From Lampris incognitus (taxonomy: Eukaryota; Chordata; Actinopteri; Lampriformes; Lampridae): a stretch of DNA of 64,000 bases. Under the pieces are notes generated by a model. It had not been told where the DNA came from. It searched no databases and saw nothing but the letters and a program-made list of their open reading frames with translations. The stretch lies in the NCBI RefSeq assembly GCF_029633865.1, contig NC_079211.1:144349567-144413566 (forward strand). The letters run 5' to 3'. A program made the translations under genes and the position numbers. Shown here piece after piece: positions 50,301 to 58,300 of the stretch (position 1 is the first letter of the stretch; each line of letters opens with the position of its first letter).

Positions 50301-50506
50301 TTGTAATTCATAACTAATTCATTTTCCCCTACATCTAAGACAGATGTGGGAAAATTAATCAGAGTTATGAATTAAAGTTATGAATGAAATTATGAATTAA
50401 AGTTATCATTGATTATAATTAACGTTTTTATTTCCTACAACTATCTCAATATTCCGCTCCTCATTTGTTGAGCACTCTTACCAACACCATTGATGGTTTG
50501 AGATTT

Positions 50507-50537
<31 letters not shown>

Positions 50538-53500
50538 ATATATGTATATATATATATATACACACATATATATATACTATATGTATATGTATACACACAT
50601 ATATATATATGTATATGTGTATATATATACATACACACACACACACACACATATATATATAAAACTTTGTGATACCAGTTAGTCAGCTACCTACTGACTC
50701 TTTTGTAAGTTGCTTTGGATAAGAGTATTTGCTAAATGGGTAAATGCAAAAGTTTTGTTAAAGAGAGATTTTGTTTTGTTTTGTTTTGTTTGCCAGTGTT
50801 CGGTGTCCTGCGGCTATGGGATCCAGTCCCGACCTGTGTCCTGCAGGGGGCCCTCTAATCCCGAGCCTCTCAGCCCACTGCTCTGCATGCACATGCCCAA
50901 GCCCATCACCATTAAAGGCTGCTACACGGGCGGCTGCAGAGACACGCAGCCCACCCTAGCCCACGCCCTTCCGCCGGACACCGCAGTGGAGGCCACTCGC
51001 AACAAACAGGACCCCCTCATGCCCCCCACCCTGAACCGGACAGAGACGCCAACGTACCGCACATCCGCGCTGCCCCCTGCTCCGACAGAACCCATCCAGA
51101 CCTCACAGACGTCCACATCCGTACCCACCTCGCCCCCTAAAACCAGTTAGTTTGCCGGGGCCATCGCTCATAACGGTAGAGGCTAGTCCCCAGCGATGCA
51201 GAGGACGGTCAACTGAGCATGCGCAAGTACTCGTCGCCTCCGTCGTTTGGGTAGGTTAGGGTTGGGGCGGGGTTAGGGTTAAAGTTAGCCAATCGGACGC
51301 AGAGTAGGGGCGGGTCTTCCTTAAGAATCCTAGCGGGGCGTGCGGATGCGACGGCGGAGGCATTTCGCGCATGCCCAGTTGACCGTTCTCTGCGTCGACA
51401 GGAACTACCCTCCACCACCCCATTCGTAATAGCCGAGAGGCGGTCACGCCTCCCCGGGGCTTCCCGCCACGGCTCGCCATGTTTAACCCCCACGTGTTTA
51501 CCTTCCAGGCGTGTGTGGGCAGCTTCTGCTGGACGAGCGGGGCGTTGTGGACTTGAGAAACGTGGCTAGCCGCTGCACCGTGTCCATAGGCCGACCCCTG
51601 AACGAGGTCATACACGTCACGGTGAAGTCCAGTTCCTTGGACTGTAGAACAAGTAAGTGTGTGACGCGAGAGAGTGAGTGAGTGACAGCCGCGTGTGTTC
51701 GGCGTCGCCCGGCTGGTACGTAACCTTGTGCTTTGGTGTGGGCAGGGGAGAACGTGGCGTTCTTCGACCGGCTGGTGTTCCTGAGGAAGTGCGAGCAGGC
51801 GGAAGGGACCGAGTTCACCAGCAGGACCAACGTCCTGTTGGTGCGTCAGGGTCTCCTGACCCCCGGGAACGGGGTTCTGCTCACGTACCATTCCCAGGAG
51901 AACAACAAGAAGAGTCATCAGGGTAAGACTACGGCTACCAAATTTGCGATGTTTTTTTTTTCTTTCCCCTCGTAAATTTGCGGGGTTTTTTTTCTCGTAA
52001 ACTCTCCACTTTAATCTCAGGAATTGTGAGTTTTTTCTCGGAATATTACCCCTCCCCCCTCCTCCCCATCCCCCCAGTGTCGTGTATAAGTCACAACAGT
52101 GTGACTGTAGTCTAGGACCCTGCAGCTTTAGGTTTTACGACAGCCGGTTTACGGCAGTCGGTTTACGGCAGTAGCGCAAGACGTGGTTGATACTGTAAAC
52201 TACTAATAAGACAGTGGTTCTCGACCTTTTTGGGGTGCTGGACCCCCTGCGTATTTTTGATCTACCCTGAGGACCCCTCCACCTGATCTTGGGGGAGGGG
52301 GGTTGCAATTTGATAGAAACAGTAGAAACTGCATTTTAAATTGCATTATAGCATTTATTCACTATTTGGGGCAAAAATAAGAGCTTTCAGTTGTAACTTA
52401 GATATGGTTAACAAAACAGAATTCTTATGCAGTAACTTTCAGATATATGTAACAAAACAGAATATGTATTCAGTAACTTTCAGATATATGTAACAAAACA
52501 GAATATGTATTCAGTAACTTTCAGATGTATGTAACAACAGAATTTTTATGCAGTAACTTTTAACAATGCAAACGGGAGCGAGATCTCTTATTAAAATACA
52601 ATAAATGACACTCGTGAAACAGATGTAATTAGAGAAAAAAGTCCTGTTACCCTTTATAGTTTAGGTAGATAAAGGTCTCAGTCACATTTGAGTAAAATAA
52701 TCCTATTTCTATAAATGTCATAGGATCTTTTTTTTAAAGATATTTTATTTTCACGGACCCCTTGCAATTACACCACGGACCACTAGGGGTCCGCGGACCC
52801 CCGGTTGAGAAACACTGTAATAAGACCCGTTATAACGGGTCTGACCCTTTAGCCGAGCGGTTAGTGATGTCGCCTTGTGGTGCAGTACACCCCGTATCGA
52901 ATCCCGCACCGGGCAAGAAAATAACCTGCACACTACTAGGCTGTACGTGTATATGACGTTTACTGTGGCAGCAATAAACACAGTTTGATTCAAAGTCGTG
53001 GTCCGAGTTTTGCTGGACGCAACACCCAGATGCAGAAAAAAAAATATATCTACGTTTCTAAAAATATCATCCGTCCATCCATTATCTGAACCGCTTATCC
53101 TGCTCTCAGGGTCTTTGCAGATTATTGCAATAGTAATCTGAAATAACTGAAATATCATTGCATAATGAAAAGCAATGAAAAGCCTTTGCAAAATACTTCT
53201 GCTAGATATAGATGAATTGAACGTGAGTTGACCTCATCTTGCAAGTGCATGATAGCTAAATTAAGGGAGTTTATCTGTCCCCAGGGTAGAGTTTCAAGAA
53301 AAAAACTCTATAAAAAAAAACTAAAAACAAATTTGTATTTGTTAGAGTTAGGTTGTGTTAGCTGTGGGAAAAAAAAAGATTTGTGTCTCAATGATGACAT
53401 TTTAATACTTTTTCAGTATGTTGAAAATTAAAACGTGCCAGAGTTTCACCGTTTCTGGGCTCGTCCCCAACCCAGACTTTATAACTTCCCCTCCATAAAT

Positions 53501-54702
53501 AAAGTAATAAAAACGGTTAAATTCATTCAAGCTTTAATTTGCATTTTTTCGTAATAATTTAAAAAGACATATTTGAAATTCATATGGTTTGTATTTGTGC
53601 AATTTGCACATTTTTATAGTTAAATGTCGCTGTCCCTCACTCATCTGTCATTACATCACACCCAACGTTTTAGAGCGATAACGTTTTTCAAACAACAACA
53701 ATGTGGTTGCCATGGAAACGAGAAGTGCCAGAGGCGCGTGAGCAGTCACGGCAGAAGCATGACTTCTTCATGTGCACAAATGGAAGTAATGTGAAGATGT
53801 GCATATACGTCCTGATCTGAGAGCATGGTTATTAGGCGTCATTACCAAACAAGGTACTATCTGAGTATTTTAGTTCAGAAATAAGACATTTCACTTTATT
53901 CATGTATATTCATTGTACATTGTATGCCAGCTAACAAGTTAGCTTAGCAAGTCTGAGACTTAGCCAACTTTTTCTCCAAAAAGTGAAAATTGTCATTACC
54001 ATCACATGTTGCTGTCATAATTTTGAAAAAATAGCATCATAATATCAAACTTATTTTGTAGGACGATCAAAGCTATACTAGGATATTTGTCCCAGACCAC
54101 TTAATAGAGCTTTTGAAAAAACATTTTTTTTAAAGAATTTTTTTTTTCAAAATGTCAAAAGCCAAAAGTGCTCCAAATTGAAGAATCGCCCTAAAGTGAT
54201 TGAGTCGAAATTTAAAATGTTCTTTGCCTCGCAGATTGTGACGTCCAGCTGTTCTCGCCCAGCGGTGTCTTCGAGAACCCTACAACGCCGAGCAACAACC
54301 ACACCTGTCGAGTCCTCATCAATGCGCCGCCCTCGGTGAAGATCAGAATCCAGGCACTGCACATAGGACTCGTGTTCAACACCACCAACAGCCGGACCAC
54401 CTACATCATGGTGCGGAGAACCTCTCTGGCATGGGCTGTTGTCCCACTGTCTTTTAACGTGCAGCCGATACCAGCAATCGCTATGTGTGCATAAGTTGTT
54501 GAAAACAGCCTGTCTTATATTTGTTCATTTACAATTTTACCAGATCCGGGACATGGATGTCTTAAAGACCAACGTGTTTAAAGGCCAGCAGCTTTTTCTC
54601 TGGAAGTCATCTGGAAACATGGCCGAGATAGAGTTCCACGGGGACTACCTGCAATCCAAAGGCAGCTTCAGAGCGGAGTATTCCTTCGTGGGGACTCAGT
54701 AG
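35625..54702 (+). CDS. adamts13: ADAMTS13, von Willebrand factor-cleaving protease (27 exons)
   Basis: From the furin-type site (DKRARRS) to the stop at 54700-54702, 27 exons join without a phase conflict and give 1347 residues, close to the mature human enzyme. Domain order: reprolysin-type metalloprotease, disintegrin-like, TSP1-1, Cys-rich, spacer, seven more TSP1 repeats, two CUB domains. The two CUB domains are found only in ADAMTS13 within the ADAMTS family, which settles the identity. It is a secreted plasma protease that cuts VWF multimers. Human ADAMTS13 has 29 exons; the candidate signal exon at 33266, one missing propeptide exon and these 27 give the same count. The human RGD in the Cys-rich domain is replaced (SRGSQF). 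Separate entries give exons by domain. The introns hold SINEs, MITEs and a Tc1 element. Confidence 0.96.
36553..36932 (+). repeat. tRNA-derived SINE, family 2, copy 1, with (ATGG)n tail
   Basis: The head GGGCGGCACGGTGGCGCAG has box A and box B (GGTTCGAGCCC). The body reads CCTCCCACAGTCCAAAGACA, is interrupted by a (GT)n array at 36761-36785, and ends GAGCAGGATAAG followed by (ATGG)n. It lies in the adamts13 intron before the 37226 exon. Confidence 0.88.
38455..41994 (+). CDS. adamts13: adamts13 exons for disintegrin-like, TSP1-1, Cys-rich and spacer domains
   Basis: Exons 38455-38559 ([15 protein letters not shown]), 38674-38825 (TSP1-1, [17 protein letters not shown]), 38953-39016, 39452-39578 ([13 protein letters not shown]), 40556-40704 (Cys-rich), 40814-40934 ([12 protein letters not shown]), 41635-41715 and 41813-41994 (spacer, [15 protein letters not shown]). 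The Cys-rich and spacer domains form exosites for VWF in the human enzyme. Phases 0, 2, 0, 1, 0, 1, 1 and 0 chain correctly. The acceptor of the 38674 exon (CCCCGACAG) has little pyrimidine tract. Confidence 0.93.
39701..40141 (+). repeat. tRNA-derived SINE, family 1, copy 4
   Basis: Uninterrupted plus-strand copy in the adamts13 intron between the 39452 and 40556 exons. Head GGCGTCTGGGTGGCGCAGCG, box B GGTTCGAATCCCC, body and the GGGTATAATTGGGAAGAAAA tail. Sense with the gene. Confidence 0.88.
42030..42350 (+). repeat. tRNA-derived SINE, family 3, uninterrupted copy
   Basis: It starts CCAACGATTACGGGCGGCAC about 35 bases after the donor of the exon ending at 41994. The head resembles family 2, but the 3' half differs (GGTTAATGCTCCTGCC, GAGCAAGGCAGTGG, GACGGGTTAAATGCGGAGG). 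Families 2 and 3 thus share a tRNA-like head and part of the body with different tails. Confidence 0.8.
42472..42606 (-). repeat. 3' fragment of SINE family 2
   Basis: Reverse complement of the family 2 tail: (CCAT)n, then CCGCTTATCCTGCTCTCAGG, and part of the body with GCAGTCACTGGGCGGCAGG. The head is missing. A shorter piece of the same tail is at about 53064-53115. Confidence 0.75.
42607..43601. other. adamts13 intron remainder upstream of exon 43602
   Basis: About 1 kb of AT-rich intron with no recognised repeat or exon. It ends in the acceptor CCTCCTTGCAG of the exon that starts at 43602. Confidence 0.5.
43602..51145 (+). CDS. adamts13: adamts13 exons for spacer end, TSP1-2 to TSP1-8 and linker
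   Basis: Exons 43602-43758, 44785-44914, 45006-45185, 46450-46648, 46766-46871, 46958-47087, 47586-47762, 47857-48061 and 50797-51145. Each TSP1 repeat shows a W-x(n)-C-S-x-S/T-C-G signature, for example [48 protein letters not shown] and CSVSCGYG. Seven repeats here plus TSP1-1 make eight, as in human. The 349-bp exon continues into a Pro/Thr/Ser-rich linker ahead of the CUB domains ([18 protein letters not shown]). The intron 48062-50796 contains the Tc1 element. Confidence 0.93.
44418..44755 (+). repeat. tRNA-derived SINE, family 2, copy 2, next to an adamts13 acceptor
   Basis: It begins CCAACGATTATGGGCGGCAC, has box B GGTTCGAGCCC and a short (GT)n, and ends GAGCAGGATAATGGGTCGGG near 44755. 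The exon starting at 44785 follows within 30 bases, so the branch point of that intron probably lies in or at the edge of the SINE. Confidence 0.85.
45263..46126 (-). repeat. tRNA-derived SINE, family 1, copy 5, split by MITE family C
   Basis: Tail part at 45263-45439 and head part at 45866-46126 with box B (rev-comp of GGATTCGAACC). Between them lies MITE family C copy 3. Two G/C-runs of 14 or more bases border the element (about 45261-45278 and 45865-45877). It lies in the adamts13 intron between the 45006 and 46450 exons. Confidence 0.85.
45440..45865. mobile_element. MITE family C, copy 3, inserted in a SINE
   Basis: Begins CCAGATAGCA and ends TGCTATCTGG. The interior contains GGGCCATATTYGCC phrases in tandem-like order. 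Because the host SINE has a known sequence, the insertion point is clear (between TTTACCAGG and the GGGCGTAGC part), although the G-run hides any target duplication. Confidence 0.75.
48622..50238 (-). mobile_element. Complete Tc1/mariner transposon, 1617 bp, DD38E type
   Basis: The terminal inverted repeats match exactly for 27 bp (CACTACCGTTCAAAAGTTTG GGATCAC, read inward from either end), and TA dinucleotides flank the element at 48620-48621 and 50239-50240, the expected target duplication. It carries a single uninterrupted transposase frame on the minus strand. Matching ends, an open frame and a simple TA junction suggest a recent insertion. It lies in an adamts13 intron, antisense to the gene. 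Confidence 0.95.
48784..49827 (-). CDS. Tc1-like transposase, 347 codons, apparently intact
   Basis: The protein starts [20 protein letters not shown], with two helix-turn-helix segments (about residues 8-50 and 75-115, including [11 protein letters not shown]) and a GRPR AT-hook-like motif (residues 58-61). The catalytic region has D in WTDESKF, D in [11 protein letters not shown] and E in [14 protein letters not shown]. Between the second D (first of DND) and E there are 38 residues rather than the 34 of typical Tc1, because of the extra [12 protein letters not shown] stretch. This spacing corresponds to the DD38E group described as Intruder. The transposase cuts and pastes the element at TA sites in the nucleus. 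No stop or frame break is seen; activity cannot be judged from sequence. Confidence 0.93.
   Translation of the reverse strand: MARKRELSSETRQSILVLRNEGYSMREIAKKLKISYTGVYYSLQRTAQTGSNQSRKRSGRPRCTTEQEDKYIRVSSLRNRRLTGPQLASSLNSTRKTPVSTSTVKRRLRDSGLQGRVAKKKPYLRLTNKRKRLRWAKEHRHWTEEDWKKVFWTDESKFEVFGSQRRTFVRRRTNEKMLEECLTPSVKHGGGNVMVWGCFGAGKVGDLYRVKGILNKEGYHSILQRHAIPSGQRLIGANFILQQDNDPKHTSKLCKNYLEQKQAAGILSVMEWPAQSPDLNPIELLWEQLDRMVRKKCPSNQSNLWELLLEAWGAISPDYLNKLTARMPKVCNAVIAANGGFFDESKV
50506..50662. repeat. Compound (TA)n/(TG)n microsatellite
   Basis: About 155 bases of alternating TATATA and GTGTGT or CACACA blocks with a partly palindromic layout. Open frames in it are artefacts. Confidence 0.9.
51201..51390. 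mobile_element. MITE family B, copy 2
   Basis: Arms 51201-51224 and 51367-51390 (GAGGACGGTCAACTGAGCAT... and complement, with two differences between arms). The interior is the reverse complement of the 6332-6530 copy. It lies in the adamts13 intron between the 349-bp exon and the first CUB exon. Confidence 0.75.
51509..54702 (+). CDS. adamts13: adamts13 exons for the two CUB domains
   Basis: Exons 51509-51652, 51746-51922, 54235-54410 and 54544-54702. CUB1 includes [19 protein letters not shown] and [11 protein letters not shown]2 includes [28 protein letters not shown] and YSFVGTQ before the TAG stop. In the human enzyme these domains fold back on the spacer and autoinhibit the protease. 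The intron between exons 25 and 26 (51923-54234) contains a hAT-type element within a tRNA-like repeat. Confidence 0.93.
52192..52937 (+). repeat. tRNA-like repeat family 4, copy 4, split by a hAT-type element
   Basis: Left part CTGTAAACTACTAATAAGA at about 52193-52211, right part from 52818 (TAATAAGACCCGTTATAACG, TAGCCGAGCGGTTAG, CACCGGGCAAGAAAATAACC) to about 52937. Removing the element and one TAATAAGA restores the order seen in the 5.3-5.8 kb copies. Confidence 0.75.
52212..52817. mobile_element. hAT-type non-autonomous element, 606 bp, with 8-bp target duplication
   Basis: Begins CAGTGGTTCTCGACC and ends GGTTGAGAAACACTG. Direct repeats TAATAAGA lie at 52204-52211 and 52818-52825. A phrase of about 41 bp (GTAACTTTCAGATATATG...) is repeated about four times at 52390-52560. 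No transposase frame. Confidence 0.9.
52938..54234. other. adamts13 intron 25, right part
   Basis: AT-rich intron without recognised exon or complete mobile element, apart from a short SINE family 2 tail fragment near 53064-53115. Confidence 0.5.
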
Positions 54703-54762
54703 TCTAAAGGAGTTCGTATACATGCTTACTACACATATTGTAAGTTCTGCAACATGCAATAT

Positions 54763-55076
54763 ATTAAATATTTTCCAAACGAACGCCCAAGTAGTCTTTA
54801 GCCTCTTGACGAATAAGCAGAAAAAGAACCTTTTATGATCACGGCATTGCTTTATTACTTGTAAACCACAAGAATGCAGCAATAACTGACGTCAACTGAC
54901 ATATATTGAAGAAAACATCAAACAAAAAACACTCAACAGCTCGGTAGTCAACGCAGCATAAAAATGTTATAAAGTTATTCTGAAATCACAGTAAATTAGC
55001 AAAGACTGAAAGAAAAAAATATTTCTGCCCTCGCCTAAGAATAAATCTGTTTTATGTATTGTAGACAACAAATAAA
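54763..55076 (+). terminator. adamts13: Candidate adamts13 polyadenylation signals
   Basis: ATTAAA at 54763-54768 is 60 bases after the stop codon; AATAAA occurs at 55040-55045 and 55071-55076. If the distal sites are used, the transcript overlaps the crat 3' UTR on the other strand. Confidence 0.4.
54851..54856 (-). terminator. crat: Candidate crat polyadenylation signal (AATAAA)
   Basis: AATAAA on the minus strand, 470 bases after the crat stop codon and within the possible adamts13 3' UTR. Confidence 0.4.
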
Positions 55077-55325
55077 GAGCATAATTTCCCTTGTCAACGC
55101 TCGCCTTTCCACCGGGACGGTTTAGCTTTGACGCTCACGTATTATACTTCTTATGACTCCAGACTCTCCCCCCTCGGTCCAACTCGTCAGTGCAATGTGC
55201 TTCGCCTCTACTGCCGGTGCAGCTTTATGCCAATATGGCTTTCTGCCACTACTTCCAGCAGAGGCGTAATCCCACTTCCCATACTGTCCAGTGGGGCACA
55301 CGCTATCTCACGCTGCTGTGTGAGA

Positions 55326-58300
55326 TCACTGCTTGGCCTTGGCCGTGTCCTCCAGGAGAGCTCTCATGTCCAACAGAGCATCCTCTACTACTTGGGCAAA
55401 CTTGGCAGCGTGGGTTTCCTCACAGCTGTTGAAGGCCGTGATGGAGATGTTGATGTGTTCTTCCATGGGGTTGTAACACACTCCGTAACCATCTGGTACC
55501 GCTGGTCCGAAACACATTACGCAGTCTGTCTTGGAGCTCACCTGGCCAAGGAGAAACAAAGAACAAAAGCAAATAATCATATAAGGAATTTTCTGAACTG
55601 GCTGATTTAGTCGCATTAAATCTTGTCTGTTTTTAGTTACAAACTACCTGACTGGTGGAGAGATTGTAATGCAGCGCCACAGCGTAGGAAGTATCCATGA
55701 ATATCTCGGGCATGGACGTCAGGTCCTCTATGCTTTGCAGTTTCAGCCCCAGAAGGTGTCTGTCTATGGCTTGCCCGTGAATTGCCTAATCGGAAACATC
55801 GAGTAAAACCCGAGATGAAGCTGAACACCACGGACAGACGCGATCAAGCTGATATTTGTATGGATGCGAGTGTCGGTTTTTACATTGTTTGTGTACTCCC
55901 TGTGAGTCTGGATAGCCTTCTGCAGCAATGCCACCTTCTCTGTGTCCTGTCGGCACATGAGTCAAAAACGATGTCTGAGGAGGCCGGTCATACGGTTTGC
56001 ATGTATGATTAATGTAAATGATCCAGGTTTGAAGAGCAGGTTTACCTTATGAGCCGAGTCTTCCATGGCCTGAACAAATTTGAGCGAGTCCACGGTTACG
56101 GTGCGGATCGTGTCTGTCCGGCCATATTTGAACATTCGTAAGGACGCACTCTCGTAGGTAGAGCAGCATGTTTTATACATCCTAAAAAGAGTGTATATGA
56201 TTGTAACTCACTGACTGTTTGAGTATGATGTTAAAAAATAAACAGGTTTTGTTTTTTTAACCCCCCCCCTTTTTTTTTTTCTCTCCAATTGTACTTGGCC
56301 AATTACCCCACTCTTCCGAGCCGTCCTGGTCGCTGCTCCACCCCCTCTGCCGATCCGGGGAGGGCTGCAGACTACCGCATGCCTCCTCCCATACATGTGG
56401 AGTCGCCAGCCGCTGCTTTTCACCTGACAGTGAGGAGTTTCACCAGGGGGGCGTAGCACGTGGGAGGATCACGCTATTCCCCCCAGTTCCCACTCCCCCC
56501 CGAAAAGGCGCCCCGACCGACCAGAGGAGGCGCTAGTGCAGCGACCAGGACACACTCCCACACCCGGCTTCCCGCCCGCAGACACGGCCAATAGGGTCTG
56601 TAGACGCCCAACCAAGCCGGAGGCAATGGGGATTCGAACCGCCGAACCCCGTATTGGTAGGCAACGGAATAGCCACCCAGACGCCCTGAACATGTATTTC
56701 TATTAAAAGTATCATTAAACTCACCTGAAGTAAGCAAGCTGAAGAGCCATTTGAACAAATGCATCGGGGCTCATCTGGTGTCGCTTGGGAACATTTTTTC
56801 CGAAATGAGAAAACGAAAGTACTTTCACATCCAGGTCATGGACCATTCTGATGAAACAGAAGAAAGTCACTTGCACAGAGGAACCTCCACCGACGCAACA
56901 AATTACGAGGGACAAGGATCACAACTTGTCTAAACATACATGTTCATATTTTGTTTGGCCTTTTCAATGTCTCTCTTGACCTCAGGAGTGATGTTAAAAC
57001 GCAGTTTTTGAGGCATGGCCAGAGGAACCATGGGAGCACGGACCATTTCAGTCTTTTGCCTGTTGAGAAAAAAAATAAATAAATAAAAATGATTACTTGT
57101 TGGTTCACAGTCACACATGCTAGACACTAACCCATCAAGTGACGTTATGCAATAGATGTAACTTACATGTAGTTGACAACGTAATCAATTAGAAAGACAA
57201 TGGGAGGCCCTTCAGATGGCGCGTGCTCATAAACCAGTCCACAGGTGCCATCTTCACCGACGATAAACTGAGGATGGATAACAAACGGAGTTTACAACAG
57301 GCTCAAATTCTCATTCGCTGCCCTTAGTAAAACATTAAATAGGATTATATTCCAAGTAATCAGTGGAAAAACAAAACTGGTTAAAACTCGGATGAAAATC
57401 CAAACTCGTGGTGAAACTGAATGCTGAACCTGCAGGGTCTTATCAAACCAGCGGTTGCCACTGTTCCAGCGAGCACCTCCTCCATGCAGCATCTGGGCCG
57501 CCACACGGCTGTGGTACAGTTCATCCGACACAGACGGCATGGGGGCATCCAGGCAAACTGCGAAGATGCTCTTCTGGATGGAGCGGACCGACTCCTTATT
57601 CGTCTTATCTAAGTGGGGGGAAAAGCTAGAGAGTAAGCCATCTCTCCCCCCCTCAGGCCTACGACGAAAAACTTTCTCATCGTTTCTTAAGACATTTTCA
57701 CGACGGTGACTTTAAATAATCCTCGAGACTGATTCGGCTGATTTGCTACACGGGCTTTTCCGGACGGTTCTCCTCCTCTCGAGCCTCACCCTTGATCAGG
57801 TTATTGTAGGCCTTGCCCCAGGTGTTGCGGTGCTGGGAGGTTAGGATGCCGATGGGCTCCTTGTTGGTCTGCAAGGACGAGTTCCAGATCTTCTCCAGCT
57901 GCATGTAGATCTGGTCCACGGTCAGCGGGGATCCATCGCTGTTGTACACATCCAAGACAAAGAACTGCGGCGAGAGAGAAAAAAGAAGAAGAAAAGCCAT
58001 GTCTGAAAGTGGAGTTGATGAAACGATGTGACTGGTTTGCTTTTAAACGTACTGCCGGCACGTTGGAAAGACTCAAGTAGCGGAGCGCCAGCACCATCTA
58101 GAGTACCTGGAAGTTGTGGACCACAGTGATGTGAGTGGGAGGTTTTTTTCCGATGGCGTGATTCACTAGTGTGTCTTTCTTTGGTCCGGGGACGCGGCTG
58201 GAGGACAGGATCTGGTAATACTGGGCCATGCACAGCGGCTTGCCACCCAAGTACTCCACGGGCAAGGTATTACTGTGACACAGCAGCACACTTCATCATT

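Larger units (their letters stand above)
48130..50756 (+). mobile_element. Probable LINE (L2-like) 3' remnant interrupted by the Tc1 element
   Basis: Near 48240-48340 the frame reads phrases such as [16 protein letters not shown], reminiscent of the C-terminal end of fish L2/CR1-type ORF2. At 50685-50756 the phrase AAGTTGCTTTGGATAAGAGT followed by TTTGCTAAATG is the 3' tail common to many fish L2-like elements. The Tc1 element separates the two parts. Family assignment is from memory and weak; the remnant is heavily 5'-truncated. Confidence 0.4.
48062..50796. other. adamts13 intron 24, nested repeats
   Basis: This 2.7-kb intron holds a probable LINE 3' fragment (about 48130-48600 and 50680-50756), the complete Tc1 element (48622-50238) and a compound AT/GT microsatellite (50506-50662). 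The part 50240-50460 is AT-rich with imperfect repeats of ATTCATAA / TTATGAAT. Confidence 0.6.

Noticed and set aside
51256-51918. 220-codon minus-strand open frame
   Set aside because: Antisense shadow of two adamts13 CUB exons and a MITE.
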